This document shows positions 48,046 to 58,666 of a DNA stretch of 64,000 nt, in pieces (positions within the stretch are counted from its first letter, which is position 1; the number at the start of each line of letters is the position of its first letter). A program made the position numbers and the translations under genes. The notes under the pieces are model-generated. The model ran no database searches, was not told where the DNA came from, and saw nothing but the letters and a program-made list of their open reading frames with translations. The stretch is from Pseudomonas sp. (GTDB lineage Bacteria > Pseudomonadota > Gammaproteobacteria > Pseudomonadales > Pseudomonadaceae), in the NCBI GenBank assembly GCA_022448005.1, contig JAKUTK010000018.1, positions 1 to 64,000 on the forward strand, written 5' to 3'.

Positions 48046-48528
48046 TTAAGGCAGATTCGATAGTCGCTCGTACGCATCCTTCCAAGGGAGTCGCCTGCCT
48101 GCACCCCTCATCCACTCGTAGGACTCACTCGCGCCATCTTTAGATACGAGCCCGTGGGTAACTAGAGCCTCCACAGCCCACAGCGTGCCCATGACTATCA
48201 CTGCCTCCTTTTCCGCCGCCCTCCGCAGCTTCGCGTCTCCGGTAAGCAGGGGGCAACCTTCCTGCCTGGCCAGGGCGAGCGCAAAGAGGTCATTCCGGCT
48301 GGGTCCGTTGAATTTTTTTATGATCTCGTCCGCGTATAGCATCGCGTCCGCTTGTATCTCCCGAACATCAAGACCGAACTCAATCAAATAGCCGTGCTGC
48401 TCTTCCAGCTCTTCGTAAAAGAGGATATCTGGCACACAGAACTTATAAGGAAGCTGGAAGAATGCTGCCAGCAGGCGGCCTTCTTCGAGATCGATCAGGA
48501 TGTTTGCATCACTGATTAGCAGCTGCAT
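48046..48528 (-). CDS. PIN-domain protein, probable toxin-type ribonuclease
   Basis: This 160-residue protein starts MQLLISDANILIDLEEG, with the first catalytic aspartate of the PIN fold at 7. Further acidic residues are in YEELEEQ near 41, NDLFALALARQ near 98 and LTGDAKLRRAAEKE near 112, completing a PIN nuclease site. The ATG at 48528 overlaps the upstream gene by 20 bases. PIN nucleases act on RNA and often serve as toxins. Pairing with an XRE-ImmA/IrrE protein suggests a toxin-antitoxin or stress-response unit, but the partner roles are inferred. Confidence 0.82.
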   Translation of the reverse strand: MQLLISDANILIDLEEGRLLAAFFQLPYKFCVPDILFYEELEEQHGYLIEFGLDVREIQADAMLYADEIIKKFNGPSRNDLFALALARQEGCPLLTGDAKLRRAAEKEAVIVMGTLWAVEALVTHGLVSKDGASESYEWMRGAGRRLPWKDAYERLSNLP

Positions 48529-49576
48529 CAAGCGGCTCCAGCTTGCGGGCTTGATGGAACTTCATCAGCGACATTCCAAGCAGTTCGGCTGCCTTTGACT
48601 CCCCGAGTATTCCCTCACCGAGAGCCCGGTATACCAACTGCTGAAACAAGACGGTGCATTCCATAACACACGGACTGCCTGGCTCCCGCTTACGCCATCC
48701 ACGCGCAGAAAAATGAATGAACATGCCCTTATAAAGCGCCGGATCGATGATTGCTAAATCACGAGTTCGATATAAGCACGCCTGCATGCTCAGGCCCCAT
48801 TCCATTTTCAGGAACAGCAGTTCGCGCGCTTCTAGCCGGGAGCGCTTTTCCCCAAGAGCTTTCTTTATTGCAGATGCCGGTAGCAGGAAGGCGGATGCAA
48901 ACCGATTGCAGGCCGCTTCTTCGTTTACCCCATCAGCAATGCGCCCCTGTAGGAGCAGATGTCCAAGCTCATGGGCTAGCGTAAAGCGCTGGCGGTCACC
49001 GGGCCAATTCGCAGATACCACGATCACTGGCTTGCCAGCTACTTCAGCTTGGAGCCCGTCGAATTTCGCTTTTTCATCAACCTTGGTGACGATGACAAGC
49101 ACACCACGCGCTTCTAGCTCATCGATCATATTCGGAACAGGGTTTTGACCAAGGTCCCAGGCAGATCGCGCCGCAGCAGCAAATGCCTCTATGTCGTTTA
49201 ACGAGGCTATGTGCTGTGGCAATCCATCTGGGACGGTGAAGTCGGGAACAGGAAATTCCGGCCAGAGGTTAGCCAGTTCTTGCCAGCGCTCAGCCTGATC
49301 AAGCACATCTGCCTCAATCAGCTTTAGCAGCGAAGCTGAAGTGCTCGACCGCTTCCGGTACTCGACACCCTTAAGCTGAACCTGTACCGGTCGGAAAAAA
49401 TATTCGCTACGCACACCAAGAGCCTTTGCCAGCTTTATCAGGACACCTGAGCTAGGCATGCTGGCGTTGTGTTCGTACTTTTTGATCATGTTGGCACTTA
49501 CACCAACTTGGGTACCTAGAGCCTGCATAGACAGGCTCGCAGCGGCACGAGCTCGCTTTAAGCGGTCACCTATCAT
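48509..49576 (-). CDS. XRE-family regulator with ImmA/IrrE metallopeptidase domain
   Basis: This 355-residue protein has an N-terminal XRE helix-turn-helix (about 1-62: SMQALGTQVGVSANMIKKYE) and an ImmA/IrrE zinc peptidase domain. The HEXXH motif lies in TLAHELGHLLLQG near 203, and EEAACNRFASAFLLP near 222 supplies the third ligand. The C-terminus (about 300-345) may bind DNA or partner proteins. The ATG at 49576 has a perfect AAGGAGG site. Such proteins cleave repressors or act as antitoxin-like regulators. It probably controls its own operon through the palindromes just upstream. Confidence 0.88.
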   Translation of the reverse strand: MIGDRLKRARAAASLSMQALGTQVGVSANMIKKYEHNASMPSSGVLIKLAKALGVRSEYFFRPVQVQLKGVEYRKRSSTSASLLKLIEADVLDQAERWQELANLWPEFPVPDFTVPDGLPQHIASLNDIEAFAAAARSAWDLGQNPVPNMIDELEARGVLVIVTKVDEKAKFDGLQAEVAGKPVIVVSANWPGDRQRFTLAHELGHLLLQGRIADGVNEEAACNRFASAFLLPASAIKKALGEKRSRLEARELLFLKMEWGLSMQACLYRTRDLAIIDPALYKGMFIHFSARGWRKREPGSPCVMECTVLFQQLVYRALGEGILGESKAAELLGMSLMKFHQARKLEPLDAAANQ

Positions 49577-49583
49577 GGGGCCT

Positions 49584-49629
49584 CCTTGGTTTACAGATCT
49601 ATAAAAATTTTATAAATCATAAACCAAGG
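49584..49629 (-). promoter_or_regulatory. Nested palindromes at the promoter of the XRE-ImmA operon
   Basis: An outer inverted repeat has 10-bp arms, CCTTGGTTTA (49584-49593) and TAAACCAAGG (49620-49629). Inside it is a perfect AT-only palindrome, TATAAAA-A-TTTTATA (49600-49614), which could include the -10 element. The left arm touches the ribosome binding site of the regulator gene. Autoregulation by the XRE domain is a fair inference. Confidence 0.65.
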
Positions 49630-49847
49630 GCCGTTTCATTAGTAGAACCGCTTGGCGCCCGTGCGCGTCATCCAGGCGCATCAGACGCGGCGCACTGGCG
49701 GCGCACTGATAGTCGAAGAACCTATGCTGTTCGCATCGAGGCGTGGCCTGGGCTCGGCTGGTTGAACAGATTCGACCGTACGGGATGCAGCTTGATGAGA
49801 CCCCTCGGGTCACTTCGGAGGTGTCCGTGAGCCCCGTTTTGCGTCGC

Positions 49848-50456
49848 CTACAGCGCGAGTACATCCGCAGGACGCCGGCGAAACCAGCCAGTCAGCGAAA
49901 GGCGGTCGGTATGGGTGACCAACACCTCGTGAGGAAAATCGCCAGACAGGAAAACCAGCAAATCGCCTGCAAGCGGCGGGATCTCGCGCTGAGAACCGTC
50001 AGCGAAGTGCATGCGCAGCTCACCACCATCAGCCGGTTGCCAATCTGGGTTGAGGTAGACCACCGCAGTGACGCAGCGGCTGTCGTCATCGCGAAAGCGA
50101 TCCAGATGCGTTTGATAGAAGGCGCCCGGCGGATACAGGGCGAAATGGCATTCAAACTCTTCCAGGCCGAGAAACAGCGTTTGGTTCATGCGCTGTCGGA
50201 GCCCATCCATTAACTCCAGATAGCGGTCACATAAGGGCGACTGGCCCGGCTCGATCCATTGAATCTGGTCGCCACGGATGCCTTCGCGAATGGTCAGCGC
50301 GTCGCCGCGGCCGATGCCTGCCGGGGCCAGGGCGCCCTGTGCCTCACGCTTGCGGCACTCTGCTGCCAAACCGAGGGTCAGATCGTCTGACAGGAACGAA
50401 TGACGAAGCGACCAGCCATGCTCGGCGAGGTCGTCAATGATGGGATCGAACTGCAA
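49848..50456 (-). CDS. 2OG-Fe(II) prolyl-hydroxylase-like protein (PPHD/SM-20 type)
   Basis: This 202-residue soluble oxygenase has the iron ligands H117 and D119 (THLDRF) and H176 (FPHEV), and R185 (DRLSLTG) for 2-oxoglutarate. RGDQIQW near 61 is also typical of the SM-20/EGL-9 branch. Pseudomonas PPHD of this type hydroxylates a proline of elongation factor Tu, so this may be the same enzyme. The start is a TTG at 50456 with GGAG eight bases upstream. It is divergent from the DUF2059 gene and stands apart from the XRE-ImmA operon. Confidence 0.82.
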   Translation of the reverse strand: MQFDPIIDDLAEHGWSLRHSFLSDDLTLGLAAECRKREAQGALAPAGIGRGDALTIREGIRGDQIQWIEPGQSPLCDRYLELMDGLRQRMNQTLFLGLEEFECHFALYPPGAFYQTHLDRFRDDDSRCVTAVVYLNPDWQPADGGELRMHFADGSQREIPPLAGDLLVFLSGDFPHEVLVTHTDRLSLTGWFRRRPADVLAL

Positions 50457-50563
50457 GGAAGAGACTCCGAAAGGAATGTTTCGGAGTCTAGCAGCAGCGC
50501 TTTCACGCCTCGACAGCAGCCGTCAGGGCGCTGAAAATAAACTGCCCGCCAACAGGAGCTTCC

Positions 50564-51316
50564 ATGCGCGCTTTAATCGCTTGTGTATTACTTGCCTTCA
50601 GCTGCAGCAGCCTCGCAGACACCTACGACGAGCTGTACGAAACCGCCGGCTGGACCGAACAACGCGCCAATTTCAGCGATGCCCTGACGGCCGCTCAACA
50701 ACGCTACAAGAACACTCTGCCGCCGGCCGTTTACCAGGCGCTGGTAACGAACAGCAACCGCCGTTTCGCGGTCAACGCCATCGATCAGCGGGCCAAGCAG
50801 GCTTTGCGCGACAACCTCGCCAATCCGCAACCAGCGCTGGATTTCTTCCAGTCGCCGCTAGGCCATAAGGTGGTCGCCGCCGAGACCCTGGCCGGCCGCC
50901 GCGAGCAGTTGGCCCGATATGAAAACGGCATCCCGCGCATCGAAGCCGGCAGCAACCGGCAGCTGCTGATTCGCCATCTGGCTCAGGCGATACCCGCTGC
51001 CGAAGCCGGGGCGGAGGTCAGTCTGGCCTTGGCTGGCGTCGCGGCCGACAGCCTGAGCCAGATGATTCCGGGCCTGCTTGGCGGTGGCCAGGCGCAGGGG
51101 CTGCTGGAAAGCCAGCGCGAGCGTCTGCAGCAGCAGGTCGAGAGCGATCTGGACAACACGCTGCTGTACATCTATCGCGACCTCTCCGACGCCGAACTGG
51201 AGGAGTTCGTCCAGTTCGCCCAGTCAGAAGTCGGACAGCGCTATTACAGCGCAGCCCTACAGGCCCTGCGTGCCGGGCTCGCAGTCGGCGTGAGCGGCAA
51301 CGGGACTCAGGCTTAG
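50564..51316 (+). CDS. Exported DUF2059 protein
   Basis: This 250-residue protein has a signal peptide ending near SSLA-DTY (residue 18). Its C-terminal half contains a DUF2059 domain, seen in LYIYRDLSDAELEEFVQFAQSE near 202 and GQRYYSAALQALRAG near 226. It is helical and alanine-rich. The function is unknown; it should be periplasmic. The ATG at 50564 follows AGGAG. Confidence 0.8.
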   Translation: MRALIACVLLAFSCSSLADTYDELYETAGWTEQRANFSDALTAAQQRYKNTLPPAVYQALVTNSNRRFAVNAIDQRAKQALRDNLANPQPALDFFQSPLGHKVVAAETLAGRREQLARYENGIPRIEAGSNRQLLIRHLAQAIPAAEAGAEVSLALAGVAADSLSQMIPGLLGGGQAQGLLESQRERLQQQVESDLDNTLLYIYRDLSDAELEEFVQFAQSEVGQRYYSAALQALRAGLAVGVSGNGTQA

Positions 51317-51341
51317 GCGTCCTTCCAGCCAGCGCGCCGAG

Positions 51342-52280
51342 CTACTTCAAGCGTTCACTGAGAAACCCGAAGTATTCCCGGCGCAGGGCTTCCTGCTCGT
51401 TGACCAGGTGATGCCGCGCCGAGGGCAGCCGAAGAATTTCCGGAGCGGCGAACTTGTCTTGCAGGACCGGCAGGTTGTGTTGCCAGTCGACCGTCATATC
51501 GGCCTCCCCCTGAACGATCAGCGGACTGTGCGGACTGGCGGGCGCGCCTTCGATACGCTGAATCCAGCGTGACAGCGCGCCCACCCAGGCAGTCGGCAAG
51601 ACATCCGGCTGCAGCGGATCGCTGGACTGGATGAACTGGAGAAACACCGGGTCGCCCGAGTTTTCACTGAAGCGCCGCGGGATCTGTTTGACGAAGCGTC
51701 GCATCACCTCATAGCTGAAGCGTGACCATCCCCAGGCCCGCGGCCGCACCAAGGGCGCCAGCAGAATGCTCTGTCCCAGCGCAGGGTGGACCTGCTGGCA
51801 CAGCAGGTAATCCAGCACGATGGCCGCACCCGTGCTCTGGCCCAGCAGATGCCAGGGTTGCGGCAGCTCCATCGCAGCAGCTTCGTACAACAGGCCCTGC
51901 AGCACCGCCTGGTATTCCTCGAACTCGTTGATGCTGGCGCGTGGCCCGCTGGACAACCCATGCCCCGGCAAATCGCAGGCGAGCACGGCAAAGCCCATGC
52001 GCAACCCCCAATCCACCACGTGCCGGTACAGGCCCATGTGGTCGTAGTAGCCGTGCAGGACCAGCAGCGTTGCCACCGGCTGTTCGGGATACCAGGCCTG
52101 AGCCACCACCTCATAGCCGTGCACCTGAAAGCGCCCCAGGCGCCGCTGGATACCGCCGTGGTGAGGCAGATCCAGCCCGTAATAGGCCTGATAGAAGCGT
52201 GCCTCGGCGGTCAGCTCGGCGGTGTGGCGAAGCGGGCTTAACTGCGCGCGGAGTGCGTCGGGATTGATTCGCGAAGGCAT
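51342..52280 (-). CDS. Alpha/beta hydrolase (monoacylglycerol lipase-like)
   Basis: This 312-residue hydrolase has LVLHGYYDHMGLY near 73, DLPGHGLSSGPR near 103, the nucleophile elbow GQSTG with serine 149 and a C-terminal histidine in SARHHLVNE near 290. The pattern is that of the serine aminopeptidase S33/Hydrolase_4 family, which includes lysophospholipases and monoacylglycerol lipases. No signal peptide is seen, so it is probably cytoplasmic. The ATG at 52280 is the family start. Confidence 0.85.
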   Translation of the reverse strand: MPSRINPDALRAQLSPLRHTAELTAEARFYQAYYGLDLPHHGGIQRRLGRFQVHGYEVVAQAWYPEQPVATLLVLHGYYDHMGLYRHVVDWGLRMGFAVLACDLPGHGLSSGPRASINEFEEYQAVLQGLLYEAAAMELPQPWHLLGQSTGAAIVLDYLLCQQVHPALGQSILLAPLVRPRAWGWSRFSYEVMRRFVKQIPRRFSENSGDPVFLQFIQSSDPLQPDVLPTAWVGALSRWIQRIEGAPASPHSPLIVQGEADMTVDWQHNLPVLQDKFAAPEILRLPSARHHLVNEQEALRREYFGFLSERLK

Positions 52281-52366
52281 GAGCGGTTTTCTTGCTAGGG
52301 GTAAACAGGATATTCAGCTCTGCAGCGCGACGTGGCAAGCTGGCGCATCCATCCAAGAGCTCCGTC

Positions 52367-52984
52367 ATGTCCGTACGCAACAAGTATCTGATCGCAGCAC
52401 TCGTTGCCCTGCTCTGGGGTGGCGCCATGCTGGCCGCCTTCTGGTGGTTCGAGGCACGCTACCTGCGACCTTTCGAAAACGAGCGGGCCGAGCTGTTCTC
52501 CGGCGAGCAGCTGGCATTGCCCGAGTCGCTCAGCGGTGCCGGGCCGGTTCGTGTGGTGCACTTCTGGGATCCGGCCTGTCCCTGCAACGCTGGCAATCAG
52601 CAACACCTGGCCGAGCTGGTGCAGCGCTTCGGTGGGCGGGGCGTCAGCTTTTATGCATTGCAAAAGCCGGGTAGCCAAGGCCGTTTGCCGGACCAGTTGG
52701 CCGGTCTGCAGGCGCTCGCTGATCTGCCGGGGGCCAGCAGCCTACCTGCCAGTCCGGCAGTGGGAATCTGGGATTCCAGTGGACGGCTGATCTACATCGG
52801 CCCCTACAGCGAAGGGGCCGTGTGCAGCTCCGACAACAGTTTCATCGAACCCATCCTCGAAGCGGTACTGGCTGGCCGCCAGGTCAAGGCGACGCACTCG
52901 CTCGCGGTGGGTTGTTTCTGTGACTGGGGGCCTTCGCCGGCGGCTGCAGCCGCCGCCAACCAGCGGTCAGCGGCTAGTCGCTGA
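52367..52984 (+). CDS. DUF6436-type thioredoxin-like membrane protein
   Basis: This 205-residue protein has one N-terminal membrane segment (about 7-27) and a periplasmic thioredoxin-like domain. VRVVHFWDPACPCNAGN (61-77) places CPC where thioredoxins have CxxC, and PAVGIWDSSGRLIYIGPYS near 128 is the fold's later strands. Other cysteines are in AVCSS and VGCFCDWG. The CxC arrangement makes an ordinary disulfide exchange role uncertain. The ATG at 52367 is chosen because the earlier in-frame residues do not look like protein. Confidence 0.75.
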   Translation: MSVRNKYLIAALVALLWGGAMLAAFWWFEARYLRPFENERAELFSGEQLALPESLSGAGPVRVVHFWDPACPCNAGNQQHLAELVQRFGGRGVSFYALQKPGSQGRLPDQLAGLQALADLPGASSLPASPAVGIWDSSGRLIYIGPYSEGAVCSSDNSFIEPILEAVLAGRQVKATHSLAVGCFCDWGPSPAAAAAANQRSAASR

Positions 52985-52988
52985 CCGC
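52963..52988. terminator. Hairpin between the convergent DUF6436 and spuH genes
   Basis: GCGGTCAGCG and CGCTGACCGC pair perfectly around GCTAGT. The stop codon of the DUF6436 gene lies in the right arm. There is no T-run, so the strength as a terminator is uncertain. Confidence 0.45.
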
Positions 52989-53000
52989 CAGCAATGCCTA

Positions 53001-53903
53001 TCAGCTGTGCGCCGAGGGCGGCGTCATCACCTTGCGGCTGTCGATCACCTGACGCCAGGTCGGATTGGCATGGCTGTCATCCATGGCCTGGCGCATCGCC
53101 CGCACACGGCGCTTTTCGGCGCGACGGCCGATGTACCAGGCAATGAAGGTCGCCAGCGACACCACCAGCAGGATCAGGCTGGCGACGGCGTTGATCTCAG
53201 GCTTCACACCCAGGCGCACCGCCGAGAAAATCTCCATCGGCAGCGTCGTTGCGCCTGGGCCAGAGACGAAGCTGGCCAGAACCAGATCATCCAGCGACAG
53301 GGCAAAGGACAGCATGCCGCCAGCCGCCAGAGACGGCGCAATCATCGGCATGGTGATCAGGAAGAATACCTTCCAGGGGCGTGCCCCCAGATCCATTGCC
53401 GCTTCCTCGATGGACTGATCCAGCTCGCGCAGACGCGCCATCACCACCACCGCGACATAGGCCGAGCAGAAGGTGGTGTGGGCGATCCAGATGGTGACGA
53501 TGCCGCGCTGTGCAGGCCAGCCGACCAGCTGTGCCATGGCCACGAACAGCAACAGCAGCGACAGACCGGTGATCACCTCTGGCATCACCAGCGGCGCCGT
53601 GACCAGACCGCCAAACACGGTGCGGCCGCGGAAGTTGGGGATCCGCGTCAGCACGAAGGCGGCCATGGTGCCCAGTGCTACCGCGGCAATGGCGGTGTAG
53701 AAAGCGATCTCCAACGACCGCATGACCGCGCCCATCAGCTGGCTATTGTCCAGCAACCCGGCATACCACTTCAGCGACCAACCGCCCCACACCGTCACCA
53801 GCCGTGAGGCGTTGAAGGAGTAGATGACCAGGAGCACCATCGGCAGGTAAATGAAAAACAACCCGAGCACCAGAATCAGATTGGAAAAGCTGTAACGCTT
53901 CAT
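53001..53903 (-). CDS. spuH: Polyamine ABC transporter permease SpuH (PotI-like)
   Basis: This 300-residue permease has six hydrophobic segments and the EAA loop EAAMDLGARPWKVFFLITMPM cited as near 168-188, which contacts the ATPase. It pairs with SpuG in the inner membrane. The ATG at 53903 overlaps the spuG stop as ATGA. It is the last gene of the spu operon. Confidence 0.93.
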   Translation of the reverse strand: MKRYSFSNLILVLGLFFIYLPMVLLVIYSFNASRLVTVWGGWSLKWYAGLLDNSQLMGAVMRSLEIAFYTAIAAVALGTMAAFVLTRIPNFRGRTVFGGLVTAPLVMPEVITGLSLLLLFVAMAQLVGWPAQRGIVTIWIAHTTFCSAYVAVVVMARLRELDQSIEEAAMDLGARPWKVFFLITMPMIAPSLAAGGMLSFALSLDDLVLASFVSGPGATTLPMEIFSAVRLGVKPEINAVASLILLVVSLATFIAWYIGRRAEKRRVRAMRQAMDDSHANPTWRQVIDSRKVMTPPSAHS

Positions 53904-54796
53904 AGCTTGCCCTCCAGTTCCTTGGTCTGATTCCTGTTGAACAGAATGATCGGCACCAAGAGGATCGCCAGCATCACCACCGCCAGTGCTGACGCTACCG
54001 GCCAATCGCGGTTATTGAAGAACTCCTGCCACAGCACCTTGCCGATCATCAGCGTCTCCGGTCCGCCGAGCAGCTCGGGGATGACGAACTCGCCCACCAC
54101 CGGAATGAACACCAGCATGCAGCCAGCGATGATGCCGTTCTTGGACAGGGGCACTGTGATCTTCCAGAAACTGGTCAGGTTGCGCGCGCCCAGGTCGGAC
54201 GCGGCCTCCAGCAGGCTGAGGTCGTGCTTCACCAGATTGGCGTAAAGCGGCAGGATCATGAACGGCAGGTAGGAATACACCACGCCGATGTAGACGGCGA
54301 GGTCGGTGTTGAGGATGCGCAGCGGTTCATCGATCAGGCCCAGGCCCTGCAACAGCCCGTTGAGAATGCCGTTGCTGCTGAGGATGCCCATCCAGGCGTA
54401 GACGCGAATCAGGATCGCCGTCCAGGTCGGCATCATGATCAGCAGCAGCAGCACGGTCTGCAGGTCCTTGCGCGCCCGGGCGATGGCGTAGGCCATCGGA
54501 TAACCCACGAGCAGGCAGATCAGCGTGCTGAAAAACGCGATGCGCAGCGAACCGGCGTAAGCCGCCCAGTACAGATCGTCCTCGCTGAGGAAGACGTAGT
54601 TACCCAGGTTGATGATGATCTGCAGCTGTTGCTCGGCGTAAGCAAAAACCTCGGTATAGGGCGGAATCGCCACATCGGCTTCGGCAAAGCTGATCTTCAG
54701 CACGATCACGAACGGCAGCAGGAAAAACAGCGCCAACCAGAGGAAGGGAACGCCGATGACCAGTCGACGCCCCGGGTTCAGGCGTGAGCGGCTCAT
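53900..54796 (-). CDS. spuG: Polyamine ABC transporter permease SpuG (PotH-like)
   Basis: This 298-residue permease has six hydrophobic segments, the EAA loop EAASDLGARNLTSFWKITVP near 190 and PotH-like WTAILIRVYAWMGIL near 130. The ATG at 54796 overlaps the spuF stop by four bases, and its own stop overlaps spuH, so SpuF, SpuG and SpuH are coupled. Confidence 0.93.
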   Translation of the reverse strand: MSRSRLNPGRRLVIGVPFLWLALFFLLPFVIVLKISFAEADVAIPPYTEVFAYAEQQLQIIINLGNYVFLSEDDLYWAAYAGSLRIAFFSTLICLLVGYPMAYAIARARKDLQTVLLLLIMMPTWTAILIRVYAWMGILSSNGILNGLLQGLGLIDEPLRILNTDLAVYIGVVYSYLPFMILPLYANLVKHDLSLLEAASDLGARNLTSFWKITVPLSKNGIIAGCMLVFIPVVGEFVIPELLGGPETLMIGKVLWQEFFNNRDWPVASALAVVMLAILLVPIILFNRNQTKELEGKL

Positions 54797-55944
54797 GCCT
54801 GCAACACCACGCCGCTGTCGTCCCACCAGTAGACGAACACCTGTTCCTCCCAGGTCGGCAGCTTCACGTGTCGCTCGGCGTTGGCCATGAACGCCTGCAG
54901 GATGCCGCCGGACGGCAGCTGGATGTAGTAGACCGAGTGGCCGCCCAGATAGGCGATGTCATAGACGACGCCCTTGGCCCAGTTGTAACCGGGCCGTTGC
55001 AGGTCAGGCAGCTCGGTGCCGATCAGAAGCTTTTCCGGCCGTATGGCGTAGGTGATCTGCTTGTCCTGGGCACGGGTGCTGATGCCGTGGCCAACATAGA
55101 TCGGATTGTCCAGGCCAGGGCAGGCGATCACGGCATGGTCTTCCAAGTCCTCGATCAGCTCGCCGTCGAACAGATTGACGTTGCCGATGAACTCACACAC
55201 CAGGCGGCTCGCCGGCGTTTCATAAATGTCCATCGGGCTGCCGACCTGAGCGATCCAACCCAGATGCATGATCGCGATGCGCTCGGCCATGGTCATGGCC
55301 TCTTCCTGATCGTGGGTCACCATCACGCAGGTCACACCGACCCGCTCGATGATCTGGACCAGCTCCAGCTGCATCTGCGAACGCAGCTTCTTGTCCAGCG
55401 CACCCATGGGTTCGTCCAGCAACAGCAGCTTCGGCCGCTTGGCCAGCGAGCGGGCCAGCGCGACACGCTGGCGCTGCCCACCAGACAGCTGGTGCGGCTT
55501 GCGCTTGGCGTACTGGCTCATCTGCACCAGGGTGAGCATCTCGTCGACGCGGGTCTGCACCTCGCTCTTCGACAGCCCATCCTGCTTCAGGCCAAAGGCG
55601 ATGTTCTGCGCCACGGTCATGTGCGGAAACAGCGCGTAAGACTGGAACATCATGTTGATCGGCCGCTCGTAAGGCGGCATGTCGGTGATGTCCTGGCCGT
55701 CGAGAAATATCCGCCCTTCGGTGGGGCGCTCGAAACCAGCCAGCATGCGCAGCAAGGTGGACTTGCCCGAGCCGGACCCGCCAAGCAGGGCAAAGATTTC
55801 GCCTTGGTGAATGCTCAATGAGACATCATCGACCGCCACCGTTTCGTCGAACTTCTTGGTGACGCGGTCGATCTTCAGCAGCACCTGCTTGTTCTGGCTC
55901 TCACCGGTGAGAGCCTTTTTGTAGGCGCTGGAGGCAACGGCCAT
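54793..55944 (-). CDS. spuF: Polyamine ABC transporter ATP-binding protein SpuF (PotG-like)
   Basis: This 383-residue ATPase has Walker A GGSGSGKST near 54, signature LSGGQRQRVALARSLA near 152, Walker B LLLLDEPMGALD near 172 and a C-terminal TOBE domain (about 300-380). It powers import of putrescine and spermidine. The ATG at 55944 follows GGGAG; the frame runs on to 56004 without homology. Confidence 0.95.
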   Translation of the reverse strand: MAVASSAYKKALTGESQNKQVLLKIDRVTKKFDETVAVDDVSLSIHQGEIFALLGGSGSGKSTLLRMLAGFERPTEGRIFLDGQDITDMPPYERPINMMFQSYALFPHMTVAQNIAFGLKQDGLSKSEVQTRVDEMLTLVQMSQYAKRKPHQLSGGQRQRVALARSLAKRPKLLLLDEPMGALDKKLRSQMQLELVQIIERVGVTCVMVTHDQEEAMTMAERIAIMHLGWIAQVGSPMDIYETPASRLVCEFIGNVNLFDGELIEDLEDHAVIACPGLDNPIYVGHGISTRAQDKQITYAIRPEKLLIGTELPDLQRPGYNWAKGVVYDIAYLGGHSVYYIQLPSGGILQAFMANAERHVKLPTWEEQVFVYWWDDSGVVLQA

Positions 55945-56050
55945 GCGCGAACTCCCGATTGGAATGATGGACCCGGACGGCGCCGGGAAACGACAATATT
56001 GCAAGGGCAGGACGGAAGCACAGCAGCGACTCCCGCCTTTACCGGTGTAG

Positions 56051-57211
<1,161 letters not shown>

Positions 57212-57323
57212 TCAACTGGCACGGCGTAACAGACGAGACGGTCACGCCCGTAGGAGGCACCGCAGCCGGATCGCAGCCAGCGTTGCGGGTCGGTACTTCG
57301 CCGCCTGAAAGGGTTGATGAAGC

Positions 57324-57354
57324 CTCGCGCAGGCCCGCAAACAGGCCTGGCGAG
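57324..57354 (-). other. Hairpin after the spuD stop codon
   Basis: CTCGC-G-CAGGCC pairs with GGCCTGGCGAG (one bulged G) around CGCAAACA. It begins ten bases after the spuD stop, with no T-run on the minus strand. It probably protects the upstream mRNA, so SpuD would be made in excess of the permease. Confidence 0.5.
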
Positions 57355-57363
57355 ACGGGTGGA

Positions 57364-58539
<1,176 letters not shown>

Positions 58540-58631
58540 TCAGGCCAAAGCACGCGCGCAGTCTGGCAAGGTCGCTGGCTGTTTTTCAACAGCTTGCATA
58601 CGTTCCGCGCGGACGCGTTTCAAGTCGCTAC

Positions 58632-58661
58632 CTGGCGCCGGAAGCATTCTGCCGGCGCCAG
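58632..58661 (-). other. Hairpin after the spuC stop codon
   Basis: CTGGCGCCGG and CCGGCGCCAG pair perfectly around a 10-base loop. It starts six bases after the spuC stop and lies in the leader of spuD. There is no T-run, so attenuation or mRNA processing is more likely than full termination. Confidence 0.6.
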
Positions 58662-58666
58662 CTCAC

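Noticed and set aside
47924..48115. Leftward 63-codon frame beyond the PIN gene
   Set aside because: It overlaps the end of the PIN gene in another frame and has a lysine/arginine-rich, unconvincing product.
49743..50213. Rightward frame of 156 codons overlapping the PPHD-like gene
   Set aside because: The first 40 codons could be protein, but most of the frame is antisense to a gene with all catalytic residues. No ribosome binding site was seen.
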